This document shows positions 27,651 to 37,884 of a DNA stretch of 64,000 nt, piece by piece. The notes under the pieces were generated by a model. The model had not been told where the DNA came from. It made no database searches and saw only the letters and a program-made list of their open reading frames with translations. Both the position numbers and the translations under genes were made by a program. Positions within the stretch are counted from its first letter, which is position 1. Each line of letters starts with the position of its first letter. Source of the stretch: Sabethes cyaneus (Eukaryota > Arthropoda > Insecta > Diptera > Culicidae); contig NC_071355.1 of the NCBI RefSeq assembly GCF_943734655.1, forward strand, positions 208,555,603 to 208,619,602, given 5' to 3'.

Positions 27651-27732
27651 CGCTGTAGACAGGATTCGAACCTGTGCGGGTAGAACCCAATGGATTTCAA
27701 GTCCATCTCCTTAACCGCTCGGACACCACAGC
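27651..27732 (-). tRNA. tRNA-Ser(TGA): tRNA-Ser (anticodon UGA)
   Basis: The minus strand folds as a class II tRNA of 82 nt. The acceptor GCTGTGG pairs with CTACAGC (one G-U). The D arm contains the A box (TGTCCGAGCGGTTAAGG). The anticodon stem ATGGA/TCCAT encloses loop CTTGAAA with anticodon TGA (complement TCA at 27697-27699). The variable arm is GGGT-TCT-ACCC. The T arm contains the B box GGTTCGAATCC, and the discriminator base is G. There is no encoded CCA and no intron, as expected for a eukaryotic nuclear gene. It decodes UCA and by wobble other UCN codons. All stems pair, so it is probably functional. It stands alone with no neighbouring tRNA. Confidence 0.95.
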
Positions 27733-28724
27733 ACGATGTGTTGTCGTTTTCAAACAGTGTATGGGTTTGTACTGTGCGCTCAAGAAGCGTGTACGTGATG
27801 ATTAACCTTTTTTCAGGGGTGCGGGCTGTTGGACGCGAGTGCGGTTTGCGACGATTAACTACGTCACATCACAGTTATTATATTTGATGGTAGATATATT
27901 CTTTGTAATCATATTTCAGAAATATCTGGAAACGTTTAAAATAAGTCTTTAAAACATAGCAATGTGCTACAATTGAGATACTTCGGACTCACAGAAAAGT
28001 TATTTGTTCGGAAAAGTTAAACGAATATCAGCTCTCATGCAACGCTTTAACGATAATTTTTTTCATTTAGGTACTTTTCTGACCTTTTAATTTCATTGAT
28101 TGTTCAGGCGTTCGCTCCAACACGTGTGTTTTCCTGTTATTCTTATTTTATTCTATTCTTGTTACAGTTTTCTGTAAGTGTTTGCTTAAATTTTTGTTTT
28201 ACAGCTTTTCTTTTTTTGCATTTTGCTTCAACTCTTGGCTAATTTTGTATTCATAGCATTTAAAAATTAACATAATTTCATTCCTATTCAATTATTAGAC
28301 CTTGAAAAGAAAGAGACCAATCAAACATTTACAGCAACACTTTGATTAGAATAATTTAACGTATGCAAGGAAATTGAAAGTCATTAGGTTAGGGAAGTCG
28401 TATCATCTAGAATTCTATTTCATGGCTCCAACCTCAAAACAGAAGGCTGAGGACGTTCTTTATTGTGTTGCACTTTAGGTATGCCAGTGATTAGTACTGA
28501 TTTTATTAATTTAATAAGCAGCAGTGAAAGTGCAAATTTTGCCTCCAATTTCTCGATGCGTTTGGAATCATTGTACGGCTGACTGTGGACATCCAAAAGG
28601 GATGTAGGGGCGTTAAGATCGACTTATATTAATTGGATTAACCATCGGCGTTCGACAACGGAATGAAATGGAACGTCACTATTGTATGTTTTGTAGAAAA
28701 TCTGACACCTTCAAATGAATCTGA
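27733..28724. other. Unassigned DNA
   Basis: AT-rich with no motif recognised upstream of the tRNA gene. Confidence 0.4.
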
Positions 28725-28907
28725 AATCCTAATAATCTTTCCAATGCCAAAGACATTGATTCATTAATATCGGAACTAGGCAATGAAACTAAATTCCTTT
28801 TTGATAAATATCGCCTGCACCGCCGGCTTAGTTCAACCAGTGGTACACAAAAAATTAAATGGCTGACAGCTAGTAAAAGAAAACAAACTTTATGGATTGT
28901 ATTATAG
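28725..28907 (+). CDS. Possible coding fragment (about 60 aa), unrecognised
   Basis: After a TGA at 28722-28724 the plus frame stays open to TAG 28905-28907. The peptide looks protein-like: a helical acidic start (KDIDSLISELGNETKFLFDK) followed by a basic tail (RLHRRL, KIKWLTASKRKQ). There is no ATG near the start, so it would have to be an exon or a relic of a transposon protein. The minus strand is also open for 82 codons over the same DNA, which weakens both readings. Confidence 0.2.
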   Translation, partial: NPNNLSNAKDIDSLISELGNETKFLFDKYRLHRRLSSTSGTQKIKWLTASKRKQTLWIVL

Positions 28908-30514
28908 TGATCCATATCGCTGATCATTTTTTAGCTTTCGGTGAGCGTATGCATGTGTTTAAGCTTCCGTATTTGTGCAACCTCTAGACTAGATGAAAGC
29001 AAGTAGAAATTATTAATGGCCCCTTACACATATGTGTGCTACCGGTGGCATTCATTGGTGCGGTGGGTGATGCATGAAAACATCATCACGAACAACCTTT
29101 ACTATCTCCTAGTGTGCACAAACCAAGCCCGCCCGACTTTCATCATGCACGACAAGCGTCGTCGACAAAGAGCTTAACGACTCCGGCTGGGCTGAGCTGA
29201 GGCTGCTGCGGTTTGGAAACACGTTTTTCATCACGGCATCGGCGGTGAGAGCCAGCGCAGCGCAGCGGTCGGCTTTCTGTAACCTTGACATCGCGAAGGG
29301 GTACACAAGGAATCGCCCGATCCATGATCGCGCAGTGGTTTCTTATGCTAGCAACAGCAACAGCTGGTCAGATCTATACATAGTAAATAAGTCCAAACAT
29401 GGTTGGATGTAATCAGCAGCATAGTAAAGCCCGAAGATGTGGTCAGCTGTTTGCTCCTGCAACTCCTACGCTCACACGCCGTGGTATATCACGGTGTCCC
29501 CAAAAGCAATCGATTAAATTTGCCTGTAAGAAAAATAACCCGAGGACAAGCGGCAATCGGTAATTGTGTGTCTGTAAGAGCACGTGGTCGCCGGTTTTTA
29601 AATAGATGGGCGAGGCTTTGAACTGGTTTCGCTGTCCGTTATTGTTTCGGTTTACCGTTCGGTTGGCATTTGCCAACAAAAACAACCAATATTCAATCGA
29701 ATTCGATCGAGATCTTGGATGTACGTTGAAACGCAAGAGAAGACGAGGGCATGATCTACCAGTGATGAATAAACAAATTGAGGATAATTGTGGTCGATGT
29801 GCAAACGTTACCCGAAACGAATGGGCGCGAGAAGATTGTAATCGACGCCATCATTGTCTAGTCCTCTGATTGAGAGATTGCGCAGAATTTATTCAAAATT
29901 AGGCACGTGGTCACATCGCGAAGAAAAACATTCAAAAGAATCGTGAATGCGAATGCAAAATCGGACGGTCAAGTTATGCAGCATTTTAATGAAAGGGAAA
30001 AAAAGTATGCAAAATTTGATTTGTACCTCTTCTTGGGTGAGGTAAGGTATAATTAAAACCAAACCAAACCAAACCAAAACCAAAGATTGTTATTTCACAT
30101 TTTGGCATTTGATCATTTCTTGAAGAATATCGTTTGTTAATGTATATATTTTCAGCAACGAAATTTCACAAGAACGTAAAGGTTATACTGCTAAAATAGG
30201 TGAAATCATTTTTGAACGGTTAATTTTCAGTAAATGTGACAGTAATTTATCGCGCTCGCCAAAAAGTCAGTGCATCAAAAAAACCTCGGACTGACAAAAT
30301 GCTCCGGTAGTTTGTGGAAAGAATAAAGCCTCGCTTGATAAAATTGACTTTCATAATTCTTAATTAAAACATTCATGCTGAAGGTTTTCTCTCTCTATTA
30401 TCCTGTCTTTATTATGCTGTCAATTTACTTACCGAGTGGGGTACGGCCCATGAAATCCGAATATTCGTGGGGTCAAACTGAAAGTAATCCATCCTGATTA
30501 AAACTGCATTGCTA
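28908..30514. other. Unassigned DNA
   Basis: The part at about 29040-29870 is GC-richer than its surroundings and has overlapping open frames on both strands, none with a recognised motif. An AAACC/AAACCA short repeat lies near 30057-30080. No gene can be supported. Confidence 0.4.
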
Positions 30515-30755
30515 CACTCAAAAAAATCAGCACGTCAAATTTACGTGAAAACATAGGTAATTCTCATCCATCACACTTTTCATGTAACATTCACGTGAAT
30601 TGTTGGTAACTCGCACTCATACTAACCAGTTTACGTGCAATCCCGGTAAATTTTATCAATTTTCCCATTAACTAGTACATGAAGTTCACGTAAGTTGCTG
30701 TACACAATTTTACATGATTTTTCACGTGGATGCGACGTGTCGATTTTTTTGAGTG
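30515..30755. mobile_element. TA-flanked MITE with CACTCAAAAAAATC ends
   Basis: The left end CACTCAAAAAAATCAGCAC and the right end GTGTCGATTTTTTTGAGTG are inverted with two mismatches. TA lies at 30513-30514 and 30756-30757. The 241-bp body is full of short TTACGTGAA/TTCACGTGA-like motifs in both orientations. No coding. Confidence 0.88.
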
Positions 30756-31173
30756 TAGGGATCACTGTAACGCTCCTGATTTAGGGGAACAGGGGGCATT
30801 ATTTTGAGCAAAACTGTGAAATTAATCAATATTTTAACGTTTCTATGGATGTGTTGGAGGCAGGGTTGGCACGCACTTTTTTCCACAATTTTCCGTTCGG
30901 CACACTAGTTTTGGCAGGAACAGGAGCCCGAAACAACACGGAGCAACTGTGTTTCTTCAAAACCGGCAACAACAGGAATATTCCTGTACATAATCCTCTT
31001 AGTTGACAGTACCAGTTGTCACGAAAATTTCGTTTTTCAATTCAAAGGCACAAATCGGCTGCCGAATCACATAGCTTTCGGAAAGTTTAACAACTTGTTT
31101 CTCATAAATTCGTCCTGAACTCTTGTCCTGTGTGATATTTGAAGCGCATCTGGACCTATGTTTTATCCTTTAA
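30756..31173. other. Unassigned spacer
   Basis: No motif recognised between the TA MITE and the TTAA foldback. Confidence 0.4.
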
Positions 31174-31883
31174 GGGGACATAAACGACTAAATTTTTGGA
31201 AAAAGTCGAATATTTTTTATTCCAGATTTTGATTTTGCAGTCTTTTCCGCTTCTTTTGATACTAATTTTGTAATGATCCGACCACGGGAAGTGGTCGAAA
31301 AACAATCGAACACATAAGCATTCCAGTGCAGCGATCGTGAAACAACCTCGCCGGAATAAAACGCCGCTCCTGTAAAACCACGATTTTCAAAATTTATGTA
31401 CCTTTTTCTCAGAAACTACACAACATATCGGAACAAACTTCTTTTTGTTTGATCGGTAGAAGCTTGGCAAAGACTTTTATAACTTTTGAGCTTTGCTAAC
31501 TAAACACAGCTTGAGGAAAAACAAAAAGAAGAAAAAAAGATGGCTGAAAAAATTAAAATTTGTCTTCTTTTTCCTTTTTCTCTGGCTGTGTTTCGTTTAC
31601 AAAAAGTTGGCAAAAGTCTTTGCCAAGCTTCTACCGATCAAACAAAAAAAAGTTTGTTCCGATACGTTGTGTAGTTTCTGAGAAAAAGGTACATAAAGTT
31701 TGAAAATCTAGGTTTTACAGGAGCGGCGTTTTATTCCGGCTAGGTTATTCCACACTGCACTGGAACGCTTATGTGTTCGATTGTTTTTCGACCACTTCCC
31801 GTGGTCAGATCATTACAAAATTAGAATCAAAATAAGCGGAAAAATTTATGACTTTTTCAAAAAATTTCGTCGTTTATGTCCCC
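31174..31883. mobile_element. TTAA-flanked foldback element (piggyBac-type MITE)
   Basis: The ends GGGGACATAAACGAC and GTCGTTTATGTCCCC lie between TTAA at 31170-31173 and 31884-31887, the piggyBac target duplication. Inverted arms run almost to the centre (AACACAGC near 31504 pairs with GCTGTGTT near 31585), so the 710-bp element is nearly one hairpin. There are small length differences between arms. No transposase. Confidence 0.88.
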
Positions 31884-32269
31884 TTAATATGACGCAATCA
31901 ACATTGGTCGTTTTAATTGGGTGTCGCCGGAATCTTGTAAAAACTGTTTTGTGTGGTCTGATATTTCCAATTTTATTCATACAATTTTGATAGAAAAGCT
32001 AAGATTATGTTTGTAAACGCTGGTTATTCATCTTCGGCTTTTTGGTTTCAATTTATTGCTGATCGTGGCTTTCTAGCAATCGTCAGCCGTTTCTCAACAA
32101 TTTTAGAGTTTTTTTTAGAATTGTTAAACAATCGATTTTCTTTTTGCTTCATGATCGTAATGTACGTATATCTAGGAAAACACACAGAAAATTTCATGCT
32201 GATCTGTTAAACATTTACGAAGTCCAAAACACCCAACCCAAGCGTTCTAAGCACATTTCCTAGTAATTA

Positions 32270-33225
32270 AAGGGTGTCCCATATTATATTACTTCACGGA
32301 AGGAACGCTGTAGATAATTTTCTAATTGATCGATCCTTTTCATACTTTCAGACAATAAAACATAACCCATTAGTAAGCTTTTGGCATATTCATTTCATTC
32401 AACTTCAATACCATAACCGTATGCTCGCACCTTACGCTTAACTTCACTGTAAAAGTTTTGTATAACATCTTGCTGCAGCTCTTTCTGTACGGAAACCCAC
32501 TTTTTCTTCATGTCTCCCTCAGATTTGTCCTCCTTAGAATGCTTTCGTAGTGCCTGCTTCATAATAGGCCAATATTTTTCATTGGGCCTTAGGTCCGGTT
32601 CGTTGGGGAGGGGAAAGGGGGGGGGGTTCATGTCCTTGGGTACGAAAGTGACCCCGTTGGTTTCGTACCATTCCAGGACATCCTTTAAATAGAAGCTAAA
32701 TCCGGCCAGAAGATCGGAGGACGCTCGTGTTGCTTAGATTGCTGATTAGAGTCCAGGTAGTCACGAACGCAACATGATCAGATCGCTTGCCAAATCATAT
32801 ATTTCTTGGCAAACTTTGAAAGTTTCTGCATCTTTGCTTCCTCCGGAACATCAAACTTGTGCTGGTTGGTGAAGAACACCCTACTAGCACAGTTGTTATA
32901 AAGTAGTTTTGGCAACTGATTTAGTACCAATTTCAGTCGTAAATAGGTTTCTTCAACTAAAAGTGCTAAAAGTGTGCTGGTTGGGCAGTAGCCCCGGAAG
33001 CTGCCGGAAGTCCGCCTTGACGTTAGCCTCATCATCCGTGAAGAGAGAGTTGAGAATTTTCCAGGTTTTGTACAATATAAATTCGCGGCGTTGCTTTTCG
33101 GGTGACGCAAATTTTTCCAGTTTTCGAAAAACTGACAGCGATAAAAATATAGTGTAAACAATTCACTCTAAACTAAATTATCTACAGCGTTTCTACCGTG
33201 ATGCAATTTGATGTGGGACACCCTT
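32270..33225 (-). mobile_element. ITm/mariner-type transposon with both ends, internally decayed
   Basis: The ends AAGGGTGTCCCA (32270) and TGGGACACCCTT (to 33225) are flanked by TA at 32268-32269 and 33226-33227. The inverted repeat extends about 47 bp through CACGGAAGGAACGCTGTAG, with several mismatches. At 956 bp it is shorter than a full ~1.3-kb element. It carries remnants of its own transposase on the minus strand. Confidence 0.88.
32398..33161 (-). pseudogene. Mariner-type transposase remnant in 32270-33225
   Basis: The minus-strand segment at about 33161-32778 contains FFTNQHKFDVPEEAKMQKLSKFAKK and MIWQAI, which follow the first catalytic Asp in this family. The segment before it is frameshifted. 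A separate frame at 32631-32398 encodes the C-terminal region LPNEPDLRPNEKYWPIMKQA, where the Glu of NEKYW is the third catalytic residue of the DD37E group. Between them the second Asp segment is lost or out of frame. The closest relative here is the copy at 16317-17065. It cannot encode a working transposase. Confidence 0.82.
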
Positions 33226-33414
33226 TATTCAAAGGATTTTCCTTTCCGATTAATATTTATCAATTCAAGAACAAAATTTAAGCCAAAAAATCACTTTTTG
33301 TGTTTGATAAAAATTGTTTGTCAAAAATTATAACTGCGTTTATTCCTTTGATCAATTACAAGATAATTATTACATAATTTTTCGATTTCTTTTTGTTTTT
33401 TAATTTCCGCATAT

Positions 33415-33500
33415 GGGCATTAGGCATAATTTTCGATAGGCATAATAGATGATAGGCATAATGGACGATAGCCATAATGGACGTTAGACATAATTTACAA
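33415..33500. repeat. Degenerate GGCATAATGGACGATA repeat array
   Basis: About five imperfect 14-17-bp copies of AGGCATAATNGACGAT. An inverted version lies at 35940-36035, and related ATTTGGCATAA copies at 33945-33985. Confidence 0.75.
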
Positions 33501-33787
33501 AACTTCGGTTTCTTATGAATACGCACTTGAGCCAATGAGAACCGCTCATTTAACATAAATTCATTTGGTAACATAATGCTGTTTTGCGTAACGTCGTTTG
33601 TTATAAAAAAAATCCAAAAGGTTGTGTTTCAGATACAATCGCGTAGCTGGCGTTGGGCGAATTTTTGCGAGAAACTCTTGACAATTGTCCACATGGAAAA
33701 TCATGGGAAAATTTTACCTTGAAAGTTACCGTCGATTTTCACTAAGTAGCGATTAGAAAACAAGCTTTTCAAGAATCAAAACCTGTT

Positions 33788-33915
33788 CTAAATCGGAAGA
33801 GCTATTGGCGTTCAGAATCTCTCATTCTTTCTGGCTTGAGTCCAAATTCCAAATTCACGCTGGCTTTAGTCCAAATTTTGGATTGACACCCTGCGGTGAG
33901 ACGTAGTTCTACGTC
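33788..33915 (-). repeat. Dispersed repeat starting with the GACGTAGAACTACGTC palindrome
   Basis: On the minus strand the palindrome (33900-33915) is followed by TCACCGCAGGGTGTCAATCC, GCCAGCG and GAATGAGAG. The same order is seen after the palindrome at 56721. Similar but more diverged text follows 14455. Confidence 0.75.
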
Positions 33916-33944
33916 AAAATATTGGTTTGAGCATAAGGAACCAT

Positions 33945-33990
33945 TTGGCAGCAAAACATTTGGCATAACGACCATTTGGCATAATTCCAT
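33945..33990. repeat. ACCATTTGGCATAACG short repeat
   Basis: Three imperfect copies of CATTTGGCATAA. Confidence 0.7.
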
Positions 33991-34015
33991 TAAAAAATAT
34001 TTTAATACTTTTCAT

Positions 34016-34110
34016 AGATGATTCAGGGCGAGACAGCCACAGGCCACAAATGTTGCCGGCGATCCGCCGGTGGATATTCCGTCAACTAGTACGGGAAGCC
34101 CCGCATAAAT
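34016..34110 (+). mobile_element. Diverged relic of the Helitron-like 3' region
   Basis: GATTCAGGGCGAGACAGCC followed by TGTTGCCGGCGATCCGCCG matches the segment CATTCAGGACGAGACGGTCG...GTTGCCGGTGACCCGCCG, found about 100-150 bp from the 3' end of the three Helitron-like elements. The flanks do not match, and no CTAG end was found. It is an old fragment or a related family. Confidence 0.55.
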
Positions 34111-35033
34111 CACATTGTGATCTGTCAAGTCATCTGTATAGTGATCTGTGTGTGGTTTATTCGCTTTCGGTCGTCTACCGATTCTTGTTAGTTTTCCCTA
34201 GCCCTCGCATCAACTTACCAGGTTGGTACCGAATTGCAGAATACCAAATAATCGGAATTCAAATGGCCGAATTTCAACAACTGTTACAGAGGGCCAAAAT
34301 TGTATTTTACCGCATCAAGAGCAGCGGAATTCCTATATGACCAAATCATAAAAGGAAACACGAATGGTCGAGCCTGCACTTGGCCGAATCTCGCCGAAAA
34401 TTGTTTTTTCGGATAATATTGATGAAAATATACTTTTAAGGTCAATGTTAAGCTGGTTAAGTTATTATCAAAATAATCAAAAGATATTTTCGTGCGTCTT
34501 AGAAAAGCATGAAATAATGAACGAAAAAATCATTTCGTAAAATTCTGGTACCTTAGTTTCAGAAAACCAAAACGCTCACACTCTGCACCTAATTTCTTAT
34601 TTTGGTAATTTTTTGTAGTACAATCCAGTGTTGCAAAGCCCACACTCGTGTGGTCTAAGTTTCTCACAAGCCCGTACTCATCCTAAAGAACATAAAGGTC
34701 CCTTTCGTACCCTCGCTCGTACTTACTTGTGAGAAGTTGTTGCGAGTGTGTGTTTAGCTTACAGCTACGGTCTTCGCTCTCGTTCTTCGTTGCTGCCCGA
34801 GCTGCTAATGCCGATTTGTCGCGTGCGCTCACACTCCCGCCCGTCAGTAAAATCGGGGGCGAAGATGAAGAAGAAAAGAAAAAGTAATGCAAAACCTGTA
34901 TCCCAGTGCCCCTCTATGCCTCACGGGCAGCTGATTGCTCAAGAGTTATTTGACTCGGGAATAAGCTATGCAGGAAGACGATGTGAGGATGTGCGTGCGT
35001 GAGTGTGTAGGTAACAGAATGTCTGCACACAGC
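34111..35033. other. Unassigned DNA
   Basis: No recognised gene. The part at 34620-34990 has CACACTCGTGTG and CTCGCTCGTACTTAC motifs and a Lys-coding AAGAAGAAAAG run, with open frames on both strands, but no known domain. Confidence 0.4.
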
Positions 35034-35425
35034 CAGGGAAGGCACGATCACTTTGATTTAATTCACATTCATTTGACCGTACTGTCTCAGCCAAGCAAAA
35101 TTTGACAAAGTTTTGTATAGGACATTTGTAGAACTAGTTATTGTCTACAATTTTGCTGAATAAACTTTTGCTGTATCTTTTGTAGTTACGGCGCTACAAT
35201 GCTAGTAACTCATTAATGACTAAATGAACGTTCACCTAGTCCCTAAAGAAGTACTAGCATTGTAGCACCGTAAATACAAAAGATACAGCAATACTTTATT
35301 AAGAAAAGTTGTAGATAATAACTAGTTCTTCAATCGTCTCATATATAACTTTTTCAAATTCTGCATGACTGAGACGGTACTGTCAAATGCATATAAATTG
35401 AGTCAAAGTTATTGTGCCATCCCTG
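35034..35425. mobile_element. Foldback MITE with 8-bp target duplication
   Basis: The ends CAGGGAAGGCACGATCACTTT and AAAGTTATTGTGCCATCCCTG are inverted, and arms of ~180 bp pair across a short centre near 35225. The flanks CACACAGC (before) and TACACAGC (after) are an 8-bp target duplication with one difference, as in hAT-type elements. CAGGG ends also fit hAT. No coding. Confidence 0.85.
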
Positions 35426-35539
35426 TACACAGCAACGGTGGCTGTTTGTTTCATGCTTGCGTGTGCCGCGTAAGCGTTGAATGCTATGTTTCTCATACTC
35501 ACAAGCAACATTGACTTCTCGCTCGGTTGTCAACGTTGG

Positions 35540-35546
35540 TATAAAA
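35540..35546 (+). promoter_or_regulatory. TATA box of a possible LTR-like promoter
   Basis: GGTATAAAAGAGGCG is a strong TATA sequence. About 50 bases on lies AATATAGAATAAAAAAAAC, which could hold a poly(A) signal. The close pairing of TATA and poly(A)-like signals suggests a retroelement LTR, but LTR borders were not found. Confidence 0.35.
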
Positions 35547-35679
35547 GAGGCGAACCAGCCGCAGGCTGAAAACCTCTCAAATATAGAATAAAAAAAACAT
35601 TAGTACAAACAGCAGAGTAATCACAAATGAGTTACGCTCATTATAAGGTGCGAGCGTCTCAGTAGAAAACGTTTCCTCG

Positions 35680-35725
35680 GTGATTTGGGGGCGGGACGAC
35701 CACAGACCGCGAGTATTCGCCACAG
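35680..35725 (+). repeat. Second short block resembling the Helitron 3' segment
   Basis: GATTTGGGGGCGGGACGACC followed by ACCGCGAGTATTCGCC aligns with the block at 34018-34065 and with the Helitron copies. It is highly diverged. Confidence 0.4.
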
Positions 35726-35939
35726 AAATCACCTCTATTTAGGTGCTCGCATTTTTCTTGGTTTACTGACTAGTAGGGATTATTCCTTAATTTAGTCTGA
35801 TCGAGCGGTAGCGAGAAATCACAGTATTTACCCAACATTTGAGCACGTCGAGAGCCGCGTATATTTTTTGACATGCCATGTGTTTTTTGGCCATTTGGAT
35901 TCGACCCTTACATATACTACGCCATTTGTTATTTCGCAT

Positions 35940-36035
35940 TAAGCGTTTTCAGCACGTTATGCCTTTCGTCCATTACGCCTATCGTTCATTATGCGTATTT
36001 TCTATTATGCCTAACGTCCATTATGCCAATCGTCC
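35940..36035. repeat. Inverted partner of the GGCATAATGGACG array
   Basis: About six imperfect copies of CGTCCATTATGCCTAT, the inverse of the array at 33415-33500. Confidence 0.72.
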
Positions 36036-36229
36036 GTATGCGTAATGGGGTGCACCCGGATATTGTGGAACAGATGAGAACATAACACACCTTTTAGTTC
36101 TTTCTTCTAATATCTAGTTGTCAAAGAGTGACTCGGTTAAAATTTGGTCAGACATAAATAAAGCCTGGCTAAAAGTTATGCTAGATGCATCGAACAACCT
36201 ATAGTTCGGGAGTGGAGTGTCGCAAAAAA

Positions 36230-36545
36230 CATAAATGACTGGATTGTATTTTTATTCAGCTTTTAGTTTTACAATATTGCACCATTGCATTTCTCTGGTT
36301 CTGATAAAATCTTGAACTTTCTTGTCAGTAGACCTCATCATACCCTGCACAGTTGAAGATGCGACCGAGTCATCATGATTCTTCTACTTTGAACGCATTT
36401 CTCCAGCTTGAAGTCATTATTGAGGAAGTGTTGAAAGGCTCAGTCTTCAGTTCACAGCGACATATTCTCTGTTAGATCATGAATTTTGTTTGCAAATTTA
36501 TCACCAAACACGATCCTATACTTGCCTGATACATCTACTACTACT
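36230..36545 (-). pseudogene. Mariner-type transposase, C-terminal part (split copy)
   Basis: On the minus strand the family's KF.FVFADKFA segment is visible as KYRIVFGDKF near 36515. The C-terminus MMRSTDKKVQDFIRTREMQ lies at about 36345-36290. The same order and spacing occur in the copy at 53940-54560. The N-terminal part of this copy lies at 37885-38170, on the far side of inserted retroelement sequence. It has stops and frameshifts. Confidence 0.72.
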
Positions 36546-36596
36546 TTTTTTTTGTATGCCAGAAGGGCATTGGGTTAAAAGGCCACTGCGACAGTC

Positions 36597-36991
36597 TTAA
36601 TGATCGTCTTTTGTGGCAGGCCCCGATTGCTGTACACAGTTTACGGATCGCTCATACCCATTGATGGAGTTGAGCGGAATAGTTGTAATCCTGTGCCCCA
36701 ATTCGGTACTACATGGTTTATAAAGCCAATGACCGTTTTGGGATTTAGGCTCCATACCTGATATGGAGTAAGAAGGAAACTTCCTAAGAAGTTGTGCCTT
36801 GATAATGCAAGAGCTCCGCAATAGCAGAGCAGATGCGCTGAACTTTCAGGTTCAGAGTTACAAAAGCGGCAGGTGTCAGATGATACCTTGCCGATATTCT
36901 TTAAATGATAAAGAGCGGGGCTGTGTCCTGTTAGGAGTCCCGTGATCGTGCGTAGTTCACTACGACAAACTACTACTACTTTACCAGCCAA
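36597..36991 (-). pseudogene. Non-LTR retrotransposon fragment, C-terminal Cys-rich region
   Basis: The minus frame from 36991 encodes LRTITGLLTGHSPALYHLKN, then IGKVSSDTCRFCNSEPESSA and HLLCYCGALALSRHNFLGS. The CRFC...H..C arrangement after the RNase H region is typical of RNase H-bearing non-LTR elements of the I/LOA/R1 type. The last 40 residues drift into a 3'-UTR-like part. A related 3' relic (GGGGCAGGCCTTGATT..., TGATGGAGTTAAG) lies at 53685-53765. Nine T at about 36546-36554 would be the poly(A) of a minus-strand insertion. Confidence 0.75.
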
Positions 36992-36999
36992 GAGCCGGG

Positions 37000-37880
37000 G
37001 TGGCTCTTACCGTATCAAGAATTCCTTTCCATTGTACTCGGTCCTGGGCTACTCGTCGTTGCGCATCGCGACACACGCAAGTCAACTTCAAACTGGTCGA
37101 GCCATCTAGTACGTTGGGCCCCTCTATTTTCGGTGCTGGTGTGGTTCTTGAAGAGAACGGATTTAACTCCACAGTTGTCCGGCATCCTTGTGACGTGGCC
37201 GGCCCATCGTAGTCTCCGAACTTTCGCCAGGTATACGATGGGAATCTCTCCAAGGAGTGCCTGTAGTTCGTGGTTCATACGCCTCCGCCACTCTCCGCTT
37301 TCCGTTTGTACTCCGCCAAAAATAGCAACAGGAAAGGTGTATACGGCAAGTGCACGTATGTCTTCCGTAATCAAAGTGACTATCTCAAGCCCGTAGAGGA
37401 ATTAGCGTTTTGTATATTGTCAGCTTTGTGCGGTGGTGTATGCTCCTTCTTCGAAGCGTCTTGCGGAGGGTAAAGAGGCTCGTTTTTCCGCTTGAATGCG
37501 TTGTTGGATCTCCTTACTCGTATTATTGTCGGCGGTGACCAGAGAACCCAAATATACAAACACATCAACCACTTACAGTTCATCGCCGTCAACAGTCACT
37601 GTCCGTAGGAGGCAAACGTTACTTTCTCTGGAGCCTCTCCCTCCCATATATTTGGTTTTCGACGCATTGATTTGTAACCCTATCCTTCGGTTTTTATTCT
37701 GGCGTAGATTGCCTCCGCCGTCCCAAAGGTTTCTACTAATGATGTCGAGGTCGTCTGCATAGGTTAGGAGATGGCTACTCTTGCTGAAGGTCGTTCCTCT
37801 CGTTCTCAATATCTTCCCGCTCAGCTCTCGGGCCCTAGATTCGGGTTTCTTAAAAGTTCTTTGCCGCCTTTCCACACTCA
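37000..37880 (-). pseudogene. Non-LTR reverse transcriptase fragment
   Basis: On the minus strand the frame near 37875-37573 holds the catalytic YADDLDII motif (SSHLLTYADDLDIISRN). It continues to LQINASKTKYMGGRGSR, the segment after RT motif C. The frame at 37374-37015 holds RRRMNHELQALLGE, RRLRWAGHVTRMPDN and RGAQRTRWLDQ, the usual C-terminal thumb/connection part of mosquito non-LTR elements. The two frames differ, so at least one frameshift separates them. The endonuclease domain and N-terminal RT are missing. It is inserted, together with 36597-36991, inside a mariner copy. Confidence 0.82.
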
Positions 37881-37884
37881 GTTG

